From: Fluviicoccus sp.
Lineage (GTDB): Bacteria; Pseudomonadota; Gammaproteobacteria; Pseudomonadales; Moraxellaceae
Reading direction: 5' to 3'
NCBI RefSeq assembly: GCF_030646115.1
Contig: NZ_JAUSMX010000027.1
Span: 101,651-165,650, forward strand
DNA length: 64,000 nucleotides
Shown piece by piece: positions 47,722-57,075 of this stretch. The notes beneath the pieces are model-generated. The model ran no database searches and was not told where the DNA came from. It worked only from the letters and a program-made list of their open reading frames with translations. Made by a program: the position numbers and the translations under genes. Position 1 is the stretch's first letter; the number at the start of each line of letters is the position of its first letter.

Positions 47722-49470
47722 TTATGCCGGGAGCTTGCCGGTCCGGCGCACCGGCAGCGGCAGGCGGGTGCGCAAGGCCAGTTCGTCGGCGGGCGCGGAT
47801 TGCGGGCGGGTCAGCCGGTCATGGCGGCGCTCCGCCTCCGGCCGGCACATCTCGGTCGCCAGCACGGCGAATTCGGTCTGGAAAGCCGCGCCGGTCCATT
47901 GCCCGAAGATGGTGTGGCCGCCTTCGTAAGCCTGCTGCTGGTATTCCTCGTTCGTAGTGACATAGCCCATGTAGTCGTTGCAGTAGGTGCAGATCAGCAC
48001 CTGGGTCACCCCGGCGGGTTGCAGGGCTTCCTGCACCGCCTGCACCACGCGCCGCCCGGCCATGGTGGTGAATTCACCGGGGCAGCACACCAGCGCCAGC
48101 GGCCCCAGCCGGACGATCTGCAACGGCAGCACTGTCGGCACCATGGCGCTGCGGGTCATGGCGCCCTGTTTCGCCTGGCGCTTCATCTCCGCCACCAGCG
48201 GATCGGCAAAGCCCGGCACCATCAGTTTCGCAATCGGCTGCCCCAGGATCTGCTTGCGTCCGGCTTCCAGCAAGATGTCCTTCGGACCTTGCGCGGCATA
48301 GAGGCGGCGGTAATAGTCGCGGTCCTCGGGGCCCTGTTTTTGCGGATGGCCGAGGCGGTTCTGCTTCACCCAGCGCGCCACCTTCTTCGCCACGATGCCA
48401 ATGGCCTGGGGCATGCCCGGGCCGTCCACCCGCGTGCCGGTGAAGAAGGCGACGCCATGACAGGGTTCGCTGGTGAAAGCATCATTGCGGCCCTGGGCGA
48501 AGCGCGGGTCGGCCTTGCGGGCGGTGAAGTCGAGATAGCTGAAGACGGCGTCGATGCCGCCGTCCACGGCGAGGCCGGGACCGGCGGCGAGGATGTCCAG
48601 CGCCTGAGTGCTCTGGTAACGGCCGTTGCGTTCGGCGTAGGCGTGTTCCCCGTCGCCCTGGAGGCGGCTGCGGCGGGCCACATCGCCGGGGCCCTGATAA
48701 TGCGGTGAGACATCGCCGGCGGTGGCCTGCGCAAACAGCGCGACCGGGTTGGCGGCGCCTTGGGCTGCCAGTTGCGCTTCCGCCACCAGCGCCGCGTGGC
48801 CCTTGTTGTCGCCGGAGTAGCGGGTGTTGGTGTTGCCGATGCAGGTGGCATGTACGCCGAACAACGACAGCAGCGCCTGCACCTGTCCGTGGCGGCTAAA
48901 GGCCAGCACCGCCATGTCGCGGTCCAGCGCCAGATGGGTTTCACGGTCGGTGAGCGGCGTTACGTCGGGATTGCGGTTATAGGCGGCCAGCGAGCGGTTC
49001 CACGCCACGGGAACCGGTTCGTCAAAGCCGCCCCGGCCCAGCGTCAGTTCGGTTGCGGCGGCGCTCCGCCAGGCTTCGGTTATGGCGTCCACGGTGGCTG
49101 TGACTATGGCATCTACATGTTCAGGTACAAAGCCGGGCGTGACGACGTTGTACATGGCGTCGTGGCTGCAGCCGCCGGGGCCGGAGTGGGTGTGGGTGCA
49201 GGTCAGCACCAGCGCCGCCTCGTCAAAGGCGTCGCCCATCACGGCCTGCAGGTGTTCCACCACGCCGCTGCGCATGGCGTGGGTGATGTAGCCGAGGTCC
49301 AGCAGGCAGAACATCAGGCCGCGACCGGTGCCGTGCCGCAGGTAGACAGCGCGGGCATACAGCGCGGTGGCGTGGCCCCAGGCGCGGTTGTGCCACATGC
49401 CATAACCCATCATGGCGTGACCCTGCGCCTTGACCGTGATCTCACGTTTGCTCCAGCCGGCCTCGTACAT
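47722..49470 (-). CDS. Neutral ceramidase family amidase without signal peptide
   Basis: A 582-residue protein of the neutral/alkaline non-lysosomal ceramidase family. Matching blocks are CTHTHSGPGGCSH (zinc histidines H93 and H95), VHATCIGNTNTRYSGDNKGH (Ser and Asn of the catalytic segment), ATAGDVSPHYQG, PGEFTTMAGRR and YCNDYMGYVTTNEEYQQQAY with EGGHTIFGQW. These enzymes hydrolyse the amide bond of ceramides. It is shorter than the roughly 670-residue Pseudomonas enzyme: the secretion signal and the C-terminal domain are absent. It should therefore be cytoplasmic and act on an internal amide lipid. An operator-like palindrome lies 34 bases upstream. Confidence 0.88.
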   Translation of the reverse strand: MYEAGWSKREITVKAQGHAMMGYGMWHNRAWGHATALYARAVYLRHGTGRGLMFCLLDLGYITHAMRSGVVEHLQAVMGDAFDEAALVLTCTHTHSGPGGCSHDAMYNVVTPGFVPEHVDAIVTATVDAITEAWRSAAATELTLGRGGFDEPVPVAWNRSLAAYNRNPDVTPLTDRETHLALDRDMAVLAFSRHGQVQALLSLFGVHATCIGNTNTRYSGDNKGHAALVAEAQLAAQGAANPVALFAQATAGDVSPHYQGPGDVARRSRLQGDGEHAYAERNGRYQSTQALDILAAGPGLAVDGGIDAVFSYLDFTARKADPRFAQGRNDAFTSEPCHGVAFFTGTRVDGPGMPQAIGIVAKKVARWVKQNRLGHPQKQGPEDRDYYRRLYAAQGPKDILLEAGRKQILGQPIAKLMVPGFADPLVAEMKRQAKQGAMTRSAMVPTVLPLQIVRLGPLALVCCPGEFTTMAGRRVVQAVQEALQPAGVTQVLICTYCNDYMGYVTTNEEYQQQAYEGGHTIFGQWTGAAFQTEFAVLATEMCRPEAERRHDRLTRPQSAPADELALRTRLPLPVRRTGKLPA

Positions 49471-49503
49471 CGTTCACCTCAGGTAATGGGGGTATTCCGT
49501 CTT

Positions 49504-49526
49504 AAAACCGATTATTGATCAGCTTT
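49504..49526. promoter_or_regulatory. Palindromic operator, site 2 (ceramidase gene)
   Basis: AAAACCGA-N7-TCAGCTTT. The right arm is identical to site 1 and the left arm differs at two of eight bases. It lies 34 bases before the ceramidase start codon, in the divergent region to the second KPR-like gene. Confidence 0.6.
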
Positions 49527-49603
49527 GACTGTGACAGGTCGTGCTCAACACTGTCAATCAACGGCGCTGTCACCGGGCGGATGCTGATTGACAGGCTTTT
49601 GCA

Positions 49604-49626
49604 AAAGCTGATATTTATTCAGCTAT
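49604..49626. promoter_or_regulatory. Palindromic operator, site 3 (KPR-START genes)
   Basis: AAAGCTGA-N7-TCAGCTAT, 59 bases before the second KPR-like start. Only one base differs from site 1. It is exactly 100 bases from site 2, close to ten helical turns, so looping or cooperative binding is possible. Confidence 0.68.
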
Positions 49627-49684
49627 TGTCGGGTTTGTGCGATTTCAAGTCAATCAGGGCGGTCGGAAGACGCCGGGAGCGGGG

Positions 49685-50641
49685 ATGGACATTCTGGTGG
49701 TGGGGGCGGGTGCAATCGGTCAGGTCTATGCACTGCATCTGGCGCGGGCGGGGCATGCGGTCAGTTTTTTTGTGAAGGCGAAATATGCGGAAGGGCTGAA
49801 GGCGGGCCTGAGCCTGCACCGGCTGCAGCGTCGCGGCCATGTCATCGAACGGCTGACGGGCTTCGGTATTCTGACCGATGCGGCGGAAGTGGCTGCCCGG
49901 CGCTGGGACCAGGTGTGGCTGACGCTGCCCTCCGACGCCCTGCGCGGCGAACTGGCGCAGCAGGTGCTGGCCGCCGTCGGTGACGCGACGGTGATCTGCC
50001 TGCAGCCTGATATCCACGACGGCGAATTCGTGCGCCGCCATGTGCCTGACCGGCAACAGGTGGTGCAGGCGCTGATTCCCTTCATCAGTTTCCAGTCACC
50101 GCTGCCGGGGCAGCCCGGCCCCGAGGGCATCGCCTTCTTCCTGCCGCCGCTGACACCGTCGCTGGCGGCGGGGGAAAAGGGCCGCGCCGCTGCCGTCACC
50201 GCGACGCTGAAACAGGCCGGGGTTCCCGCCCGGCAGGTGGCGGATTTTGCCCGCAGCACCGCCGCGTTCGTGGCCATGATGCAACCGCTGATGGCGGCGC
50301 TGGAGGCCAACGGCTGGGATCTTTATGGCCTGCCCGCCAGCCCGGCGCTGCGTGAGGGCTTGTCGGCTTCCCGCGAGGCAATGCAGGCGGCGGCGGCGGA
50401 AACCGGCGGCAGCACCTGGGCGCTGCGGCCGCTGGTGTGGCCCCTGACCTGGCGGCTGGTGCTGCCGCTGTTGAAGCACGTCTTCCCCTTTGACCTGCAG
50501 GTGTACCTGCGTTTCCATTATTCCAAGGTGGGCGTGCAGACACGGATGATGCTGGACAGCTATATCCGGCTGGGGACGGCGCGACGCTTGCCGGTGTCGT
50601 CGTTGCAGATGTTGCGGCTGTCGTTGCCGGAAACGGCCTGA
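49685..50641 (+). CDS. Ketopantoate-reductase-like NAD(P)-dependent oxidoreductase, copy 2
   Basis: A 318-residue protein of the ApbA/PanE fold with MDILVVGAGAIGQVYALHLA at the start and RRWDQVWLTLPSDAL as in copy 1. The C-terminal domain ends with LQVYLRFHYSKVGVQTRMML, matching VEVFLEAHFSKV in copy 1. As in copy 1, the canonical PanE lysine is not evident. It is followed by a START protein after eight bases, so the two are an operon. The palindrome at 49604 ties it to the ceramidase. Confidence 0.78.
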   Translation: MDILVVGAGAIGQVYALHLARAGHAVSFFVKAKYAEGLKAGLSLHRLQRRGHVIERLTGFGILTDAAEVAARRWDQVWLTLPSDALRGELAQQVLAAVGDATVICLQPDIHDGEFVRRHVPDRQQVVQALIPFISFQSPLPGQPGPEGIAFFLPPLTPSLAAGEKGRAAAVTATLKQAGVPARQVADFARSTAAFVAMMQPLMAALEANGWDLYGLPASPALREGLSASREAMQAAAAETGGSTWALRPLVWPLTWRLVLPLLKHVFPFDLQVYLRFHYSKVGVQTRMMLDSYIRLGTARRLPVSSLQMLRLSLPETA

Positions 50642-50649
50642 GGTTCACC

Positions 50650-51393
50650 ATGAAGAAGACTCTGTGGAAAGGGCTGCTGCTGTGCGGGCTGCTCGCCTGC
50701 CAGCCGGCGCAGGCCGCGTCCGGCGACGATGACGGGAGGCTGGACGAGTTCCAGACCCGGTATGGCAATGAATGGCACCAGATACGCCATGACAGCAAGC
50801 GCAACATCACCACCTGGATGCGGCAGGAGGACGGCAAGACTTTCCGGTCGTTCAAGGTGCAGGCCGAACTGGACGGCTCCATGGAGGCGGTGGCGCGGCT
50901 GATGCTGGACTTTCCCGGCTACGACAAGTGGTACTGGCAGGTGATGGAGGCGAAGCTGCTGAAGCAGGTGTCGGCCACCGAATACGTGGTGTATCTGGTG
51001 CATCGCGCACCGGCGGGTTTGCCGAACCGGGATGTGGTGTTGCGCGGGTCGGTGCAGCCGCAGACCCGCAGCCAGAAGACACTGACCCTGCGTATCGTTG
51101 CCGAGCCGGACTACCTGCCGCTGAAGCCGCCGATGGTGCGCATGCCTGCGCAGGAGGTCACCAGCCGCTTCATGCCGATGGAGAATGGCAAGGTGATGCT
51201 GGAAACCGAGGGCTATGTGGATCCGGGCGGCAAGATTCCGCTGTGGGCCGCCAACTTCGTGCAGCGCAGCGCGCCCTATGCCATTGTGCTGGCGATGCAG
51301 CGCCGCCTGCAATCGGGGGATTATGACAAGGGCAGGCCACTGCCGTTTCCGGTGTATGGGAGCGAGGACTATCGGCAGACCGTCAGCCGCTGA
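50650..51393 (+). CDS. Exported START-domain lipid-binding-like protein, copy 2
   Basis: A 247-residue protein with a signal peptide (MKKTLWKGLLLCGLLACQPAQA, written here in part as MKKTLWKGLLLCGLLAC; cleavage after AQA). The CQP cysteine could also be a lipidation site, but the surrounding residues fit poorly. Its START-like domain is clearly homologous to that at 25498-26211 (NEWHQIRHDSKRNITTWMRQ, YDKWYWQV, EGYVDPGGKIPLWAANFVQR). It is in an operon with the KPR-like enzyme. In-frame codons continue for 25 triplets after the TGA stop. Confidence 0.85.
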   Translation: MKKTLWKGLLLCGLLACQPAQAASGDDDGRLDEFQTRYGNEWHQIRHDSKRNITTWMRQEDGKTFRSFKVQAELDGSMEAVARLMLDFPGYDKWYWQVMEAKLLKQVSATEYVVYLVHRAPAGLPNRDVVLRGSVQPQTRSQKTLTLRIVAEPDYLPLKPPMVRMPAQEVTSRFMPMENGKVMLETEGYVDPGGKIPLWAANFVQRSAPYAIVLAMQRRLQSGDYDKGRPLPFPVYGSEDYRQTVSR

Positions 51394-51483
51394 GGGTTGA
51401 GCGCGCTGACCACCGACCAGAAGGCGGTGTATCGTGAGCAGTTGAACCGGTTGAAGGTGGCGAGGATGTAAACATTTCCGCCA

Positions 51484-51520
51484 TAAAAAAGCCGCTCCTT
51501 CGCCAGAGGGAGCGGCGTTT
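51484..51520. terminator. Bidirectional intrinsic terminator
   Basis: Stem GCCGCTCC (51491-51498) and GGAGCGGC (51509-51516) with an A run before and a T run after. It can end the KPR-START transcript from the left and the fadH transcript from the right. Confidence 0.85.
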
Positions 51521-51527
51521 TGTAGAG

Positions 51528-51598
51528 TGTAGGTCGGGTTTCAACCCGACAACCGCCCTTCGATCGGAGAGTGTTGTCGGGCTGAAGCCCGACCTACA
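51528..51598. repeat. Palindromic repeat element A (GTAGGTCGGG type)
   Basis: A 71-bp element with arms at 51528-51552 and 51574-51598. Each arm is itself a short hairpin (GTCGGGTTTCAACCCGAC and GTCGGGCTGAAGCCCGAC), and together they form an imperfect inverted repeat with TGTAGG and CCTACA ends. The spacer contains CTTCGATCGGAG, close to CTTCGATCAGAG in element C. This type of element is dispersed in many proteobacterial genomes. Confidence 0.8.
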
Positions 51599-51601
51599 GG
51601 A

Positions 51602-53719
<2,118 letters not shown>

Positions 53720-53739
53720 TCACGTTTGCAGGCGCCGCC

Positions 53740-54285
53740 ATGTCCTTGCCCCATGCCCTGATGACCTCGCTGCTGGAGAAATCCTGTTCCGGCTATGACC
53801 TGACGCGCCGTTTTGAAAAGACGATCGGCTATTTCTGGCGGGCCAGCCACCAGCAGATCTATCGCGAGCTGGGGCGGATGGAGGAGGCGGGGTGGATTCG
53901 GTCGGAAGCGGCGGAGGATGCGGGCAAGTCGCGCAAGCGGGTGTACGAGGTGTTGGCCGCCGGGCGGGAGGAGCTGAAGCGCTGGGCGCTGGAGCCGGTG
54001 GACCCGCCGTCGCCGCGTGATGAATTCTTTGTGAAGCTGCGGACGGATGCGGTGATGGGGCCGTTGGGGCTGGAGACGGAGATTGAGCGGCGGATGGGGT
54101 TGCACAAGCTGAGGCTGGCGGCGTATCGGGCGATTGAGGTGAGGGATTTTGCGGGGAAGACGTTGTCGCGGTTGGGGGAGATTCAGTATTTGATTTTAAG
54201 GGCGGGGATTATGCAGGAGGAGGGGTTGATTAGGTGGTCGGAGGAGGCGTTGGGGGTTTTGGCGGGGGTTTCCGACCTCGCATGA
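53740..54285 (+). CDS. PadR-family transcriptional regulator
   Basis: A 181-residue regulator. The winged helix has LPHALMTSLLEKSCSGYDLT and HQQIYRELGRMEEAGWIRSE, and the C-terminal Vir_C_2-like helices (EFFVKLRTDAV, GLHKLRLAAYRAIEVRD) give dimerisation. It is divergent from fadH, with two palindromic sites between. PadR regulators usually repress until a phenolic or acyl ligand binds; the fadH context suggests an acyl-CoA-type signal. The start is ATG at 53740; the longer frame runs through the operators. Confidence 0.92.
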   Translation: MSLPHALMTSLLEKSCSGYDLTRRFEKTIGYFWRASHQQIYRELGRMEEAGWIRSEAAEDAGKSRKRVYEVLAAGREELKRWALEPVDPPSPRDEFFVKLRTDAVMGPLGLETEIERRMGLHKLRLAAYRAIEVRDFAGKTLSRLGEIQYLILRAGIMQEEGLIRWSEEALGVLAGVSDLA

Positions 54286-54386
54286 CGTAGGGGCGCACTG
54301 CGTGCGCCCTTCTTCGCCGGACAGGGTGGGGGTTTTGGGGAAACGGTGTGTTTGGGGGGAGCGGGCGCACGCAGTGCGCCCCTACG
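54286..54386. repeat. Palindromic repeat element B (GTAGGGGCGC type)
   Basis: Perfect 24-bp inverted arms at 54286-54309 and 54363-54386 (CGTAGGGGCGCACTGC at the outer left end), enclosing 53 bases rich in G and T. Each arm contains its own short hairpin (GGGCGCACTGCGTGCGCCC). It abuts the padR stop on the left, and its right arm supplies the stop codon of the reverse-strand membrane-protein gene. Confidence 0.82.
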
Positions 54387-54744
54387 GCGGGGGCATCTCG
54401 AATTGTGCGGGGCTCTTTAAGTCCGTTAGGACAGCCACCGCAGTCCAAAAAACATATCCGTTGGTCAGAAGCCCGATTAGCATCAAAACTGACCAGAAAA
54501 ACTGAGTTGCTTTGCGATGACGGCTGAAGTAGCCAGATTTAAATCCAGCATAAGCTGCAACCACAGAGATGATCCCGGCCAGTGTAAAAAGAGTGGGACC
54601 GGGGAAAATTTTTCGCCAAGCCTCGGCGAAAATCGGATCGAATAATCCCTCCGGAATAGTGTTCAGAATCAGGATGCCGAACCCAACAACGACAAAAAAC
54701 CGCTCATCAAACGACTTAGGGGGCGATGCTAAACTATTCGACAT
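54382..54744 (-). CDS. Small membrane protein of unknown function
   Basis: A 120-residue protein with three hydrophobic segments (about 16-33, 53-69 and 83-105). I do not recognise the family. Base composition is lower in GC than its neighbours, hinting at foreign origin. Its last codons (EMPPP and the TAG) run into repeat element B, so the natural C-terminus may have been changed by insertion of the repeat. Confidence 0.55.
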   Translation of the reverse strand: MSNSLASPPKSFDERFFVVVGFGILILNTIPEGLFDPIFAEAWRKIFPGPTLFTLAGIISVVAAYAGFKSGYFSRHRKATQFFWSVLMLIGLLTNGYVFWTAVAVLTDLKSPAQFEMPPP

Positions 54745-54773
54745 TTTGTCTTCCTTGGTTTTGTATTTGCTTC

Positions 54774-54842
54774 GTAGGGTGGGTCTTGACCCACCACCGG
54801 TCTTCGATCAGAGGCCTGCCGGTGGGTCTTGACCCACCTTAC
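54774..54842. repeat. Palindromic repeat element C (GTAGGGTGGG type)
   Basis: Arms at 54774-54800 and 54818-54842 contain GTGGGTCTTGACCCAC twice in the same orientation, and together they form an imperfect inverted repeat with GTAGG and CCTTAC ends. The spacer contains CTTCGATCAGAG, as in element A. It lies between the small membrane protein and the PIN toxin gene. Confidence 0.78.
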
Positions 54843-54867
54843 AACCTGCGGCGTCAATCGGCCTGAT

Positions 54868-55266
54868 TCACTCTCCCGCCAACACCACTTCCGGCCTTGC
54901 CCCCTCACGACCCGCGCGCGCCGCGAAACGCTCGTCAAAGGTCAGCATCGCCTCGCATTTTCCCGCCAGCGCCAAATGAAGCGCATCCGCTACATCCAGC
55001 CCGCCTTCCGCCCAAGCCAGAGCCTGCCGCCACTCCCCGGCGAACTGCCATGCCATGCCGGGCAAGGCCTGCGCATGGCGAAAGGCCGTGATGACATCAG
55101 TCTTGGCCACGCCTTCCGACCGCAGCACCCAGGCCAGCTCCAGCGCCACCGTGACCGGCACGAACCAGCGTTCTCCGGATTCCAGTAGTCGCGCGGCCGC
55201 TTCCGCCTGACGCAGGTCGTCGCCCAGCAGGTAACGCGCCAGGATATTCGTATCCAGTGCTTTCAT
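54868..55266 (-). CDS. PIN-domain toxin, VapC-like
   Basis: A 132-residue PIN-domain ribonuclease. Acidic active-site residues are visible at D5 (MKALDTN), E43 (VALELAW), D93 or so (GLDVADALHLAL) and in TFDERFAA. It is probably an RNase that inhibits growth unless bound by its antitoxin. The start overlaps the end of the AbrB-type gene (ATGA at 55263-55266), the standard antitoxin-toxin coupling. Confidence 0.9.
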   Translation of the reverse strand: MKALDTNILARYLLGDDLRQAEAAARLLESGERWFVPVTVALELAWVLRSEGVAKTDVITAFRHAQALPGMAWQFAGEWRQALAWAEGGLDVADALHLALAGKCEAMLTFDERFAARAGREGARPEVVLAGE

Positions 55267-55535
55267 GCGTGCGTGTCCCTATCCTGATCACGAATCAGCT
55301 TCAGGAGTTTGGCGTCGGGATCGTCATCGGCAATGGTTTCGCGTTTCGTCCCGGCCAGCATGCCCAACCCGGCGCGGACGTTGGTGGAAGCAGCCGCCGG
55401 TTTCAGGATGACTTCACCTTCGGCCGTGACCGTGACGTCGATTTCATCTCCGGCATGCCAACCGGTTTGCCGGATCAGGGCCGAAGGCAGGCGGACAGCC
55501 AGGCTGTTGCCCCACTTGGTGATTTGCAAGGACAT
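55263..55535 (-). CDS. AbrB/MazE-type antitoxin, VapB-like
   Basis: A 90-residue protein. The N-terminal swapped-hairpin DNA-binding domain reads MSLQITKWGNSLAVRLPSAL and GDEIDVTVTAEGEVILKP. The C-terminal 40 residues would wrap the toxin. It should neutralise the PIN toxin and autorepress. ATG at 55535 is the start; a long upstream extension in frame is not credible. The direct repeats at 55562-55583 are its likely operator. Confidence 0.9.
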   Translation of the reverse strand: MSLQITKWGNSLAVRLPSALIRQTGWHAGDEIDVTVTAEGEVILKPAAASTNVRAGLGMLAGTKRETIADDDPDAKLLKLIRDQDRDTHA

Positions 55536-55561
55536 GGTGTCAAGCCTCTGGGAGGGCGCGG

Positions 55562-55583
55562 AATGTATCACCCAATGTATCAC
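55562..55583. promoter_or_regulatory. Direct-repeat operator of the toxin-antitoxin operon
   Basis: AATGTATCAC at 55562-55571 and again at 55574-55583 with a 12-bp period, 27 bases upstream of the antitoxin start. The placement fits autorepression by the antitoxin complex. Confidence 0.6.
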
Positions 55584-55728
55584 TCTTGATTGCGGAGCGT
55601 AAAGGGTCTGGTTGTCACGCCATCCCCGGTTTTTGTTCCGCAACCATTTCCCCGCCTTCCTGCACCTTGCACCTGCCTCCGCCTGAGGCATAATCAACCC
55701 TTTCCCCATCCCCCACCGGAGCCACCCC

Positions 55729-56064
55729 ATGACCCAGGAAATCGGCTTTGCCGGGCAACTGACGCCTGAGCAGATGCAGGAAGTCGCCGCGCGCGGCTTC
55801 AAGTCCGTGATCAACAACCGTCCCGATTTTGAGGAAGGCCCGCAGCAGCCCACCGCCGCGCAGGTGCAGGCCGCCGCCGAGACGCTGGGCCTGACCTATG
55901 TGCACCAGCCGGTGATCAGCGGCCAGATCACTCAGGGCGATGTCGAGACTTTCGCCGCCCACATCAACAGCCTGCCCAAGCCGGTGCTGGCCTTCTGCCG
56001 CACCGGCAACCGCTGCAACAACCTGTTCCAGCTGGCCAAGCAAATGGATCTGCTGGACGACTGA
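55729..56064 (+). CDS. DUF442 (TIGR01244) phosphatase/sulfurtransferase-like protein
   Basis: A 111-residue protein of the family seen as the N-terminal domain of Blh and in persulfide dioxygenase neighbourhoods. The P-loop-like active site is FCRTGNRCNNLF, with Cys at about 90 and Arg at 95 (CX4R). Other family features are GFAGQLTPEQMQEVAARGFK, SVINNRPDFEE and YVHQPVISGQITQGDV. It could act as a dual-specificity phosphatase or sulfurtransferase. It stands alone, and the start ATG at 55729 follows a GGAG site. Confidence 0.85.
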   Translation: MTQEIGFAGQLTPEQMQEVAARGFKSVINNRPDFEEGPQQPTAAQVQAAAETLGLTYVHQPVISGQITQGDVETFAAHINSLPKPVLAFCRTGNRCNNLFQLAKQMDLLDD

Positions 56065-56085
56065 CGCCGGGCGGGGCAGGCCGGT

Positions 56086-56778
56086 TCAGTCCGGCAAATG
56101 CCCCGTCTTCACCCAGATCAGGCATCCTTCCTCGCTGAACGGCGCATGCATTGACCCGTGCGGGCTGCGCAGCCAGCTCCCGGCCGGATAACGGCCGTGC
56201 TCGTCTTCAAACACGCCTTCCAATACCAGGATTTCCTCACCGCCCCAATGCCGGTGCGGGGTAAAGCGCGTGCCGGGCGCCCAACGCACCAGCGCCGCGT
56301 GTTCCGTGCCGAATTCATGCAGCGGCAATACCTTCAGACCCGGCACCATCCCCTGCCGCCACGGGGCGTTGTGGAGGTTGATCACCACCCGTTCGCGATC
56401 CTCCGCATCACTCTGATGGAGCTTGACGAAGATGGTGCAGCCTTCCCGGCTGAAAGGAGTGTGACGGCTGCCGACCGGGTTGCGGACATAGCTGCCCACC
56501 GGGTAGTCGCCCTGTTCGTCGGAGAACATTCCTTTCAGCACCAGGAATTCCTCACCGCCGCCATGTACATGCTCGCGGAAGGAGGAGCCGGCGGCGTAAC
56601 GCACCAGCGAGGTGGCTCGCCCGACTTCGTCACCGATGCGGTCCAGCATCATCCGTTCGACGCCGGGCAGGGGGGAGGCGACCCAGCGGTAGTCATCCGG
56701 GCGGATCACCACGCGCTGGTTGAAATCGGCGTTGAGGCGCAGGCCCGCAGGCGGCGCGGAGGAGGGAGAGGGTGGCAT
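56086..56778 (-). CDS. Double-cupin ChrR-like protein
   Basis: A 230-residue protein with two cupin domains. The first has SFREHVHGGGEEFLVLKGMF, the second FTPHRHWGGEEILVLEGVF; each has an HxHxGGEE metal site. The ChrR anti-sigma factor has such a cupin fold at its C-terminus, but the zinc anti-sigma domain is missing here, so it is not a true anti-sigma factor. It may be a metal-dependent enzyme or sensor. It converges on the DUF442 gene, 21 bases away. Confidence 0.85.
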   Translation of the reverse strand: MPPSPSSAPPAGLRLNADFNQRVVIRPDDYRWVASPLPGVERMMLDRIGDEVGRATSLVRYAAGSSFREHVHGGGEEFLVLKGMFSDEQGDYPVGSYVRNPVGSRHTPFSREGCTIFVKLHQSDAEDRERVVINLHNAPWRQGMVPGLKVLPLHEFGTEHAALVRWAPGTRFTPHRHWGGEEILVLEGVFEDEHGRYPAGSWLRSPHGSMHAPFSEEGCLIWVKTGHLPD

Positions 56779-57075
56779 GTAGTTTCCAGATTGGGTGGTC
56801 AGCGTCCAGTGTAGCGCTTAGCCGGTTGTTCACCCAGCAACAGCACCCGGACACTTTCGCACCGATCCGGTCCCGGCAATTTCCTCCTCGACACCCTGTT
56901 GATAAGGGTTCATTGTAAGGCCAGTGGCTTCTTAAAATTCTCCCCCTTGCCCCGCAGCCAAACCGGGGCGGCCGAAGACCCCCTTTATCCATCCACTCCT
57001 TCCTGATCTTTGCGGTTCGCAGACCCTGAAGAGCCTGCACAGGCCGGTCCAATAACGACAAAAACGGAGTTTCCC
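56779..57075. other. Divergent region between the ChrR-like and TbpB-like genes
   Basis: 297 bases with no gene that I can support. It must hold both promoters. I see no clear repeat or operator. Confidence 0.3.
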
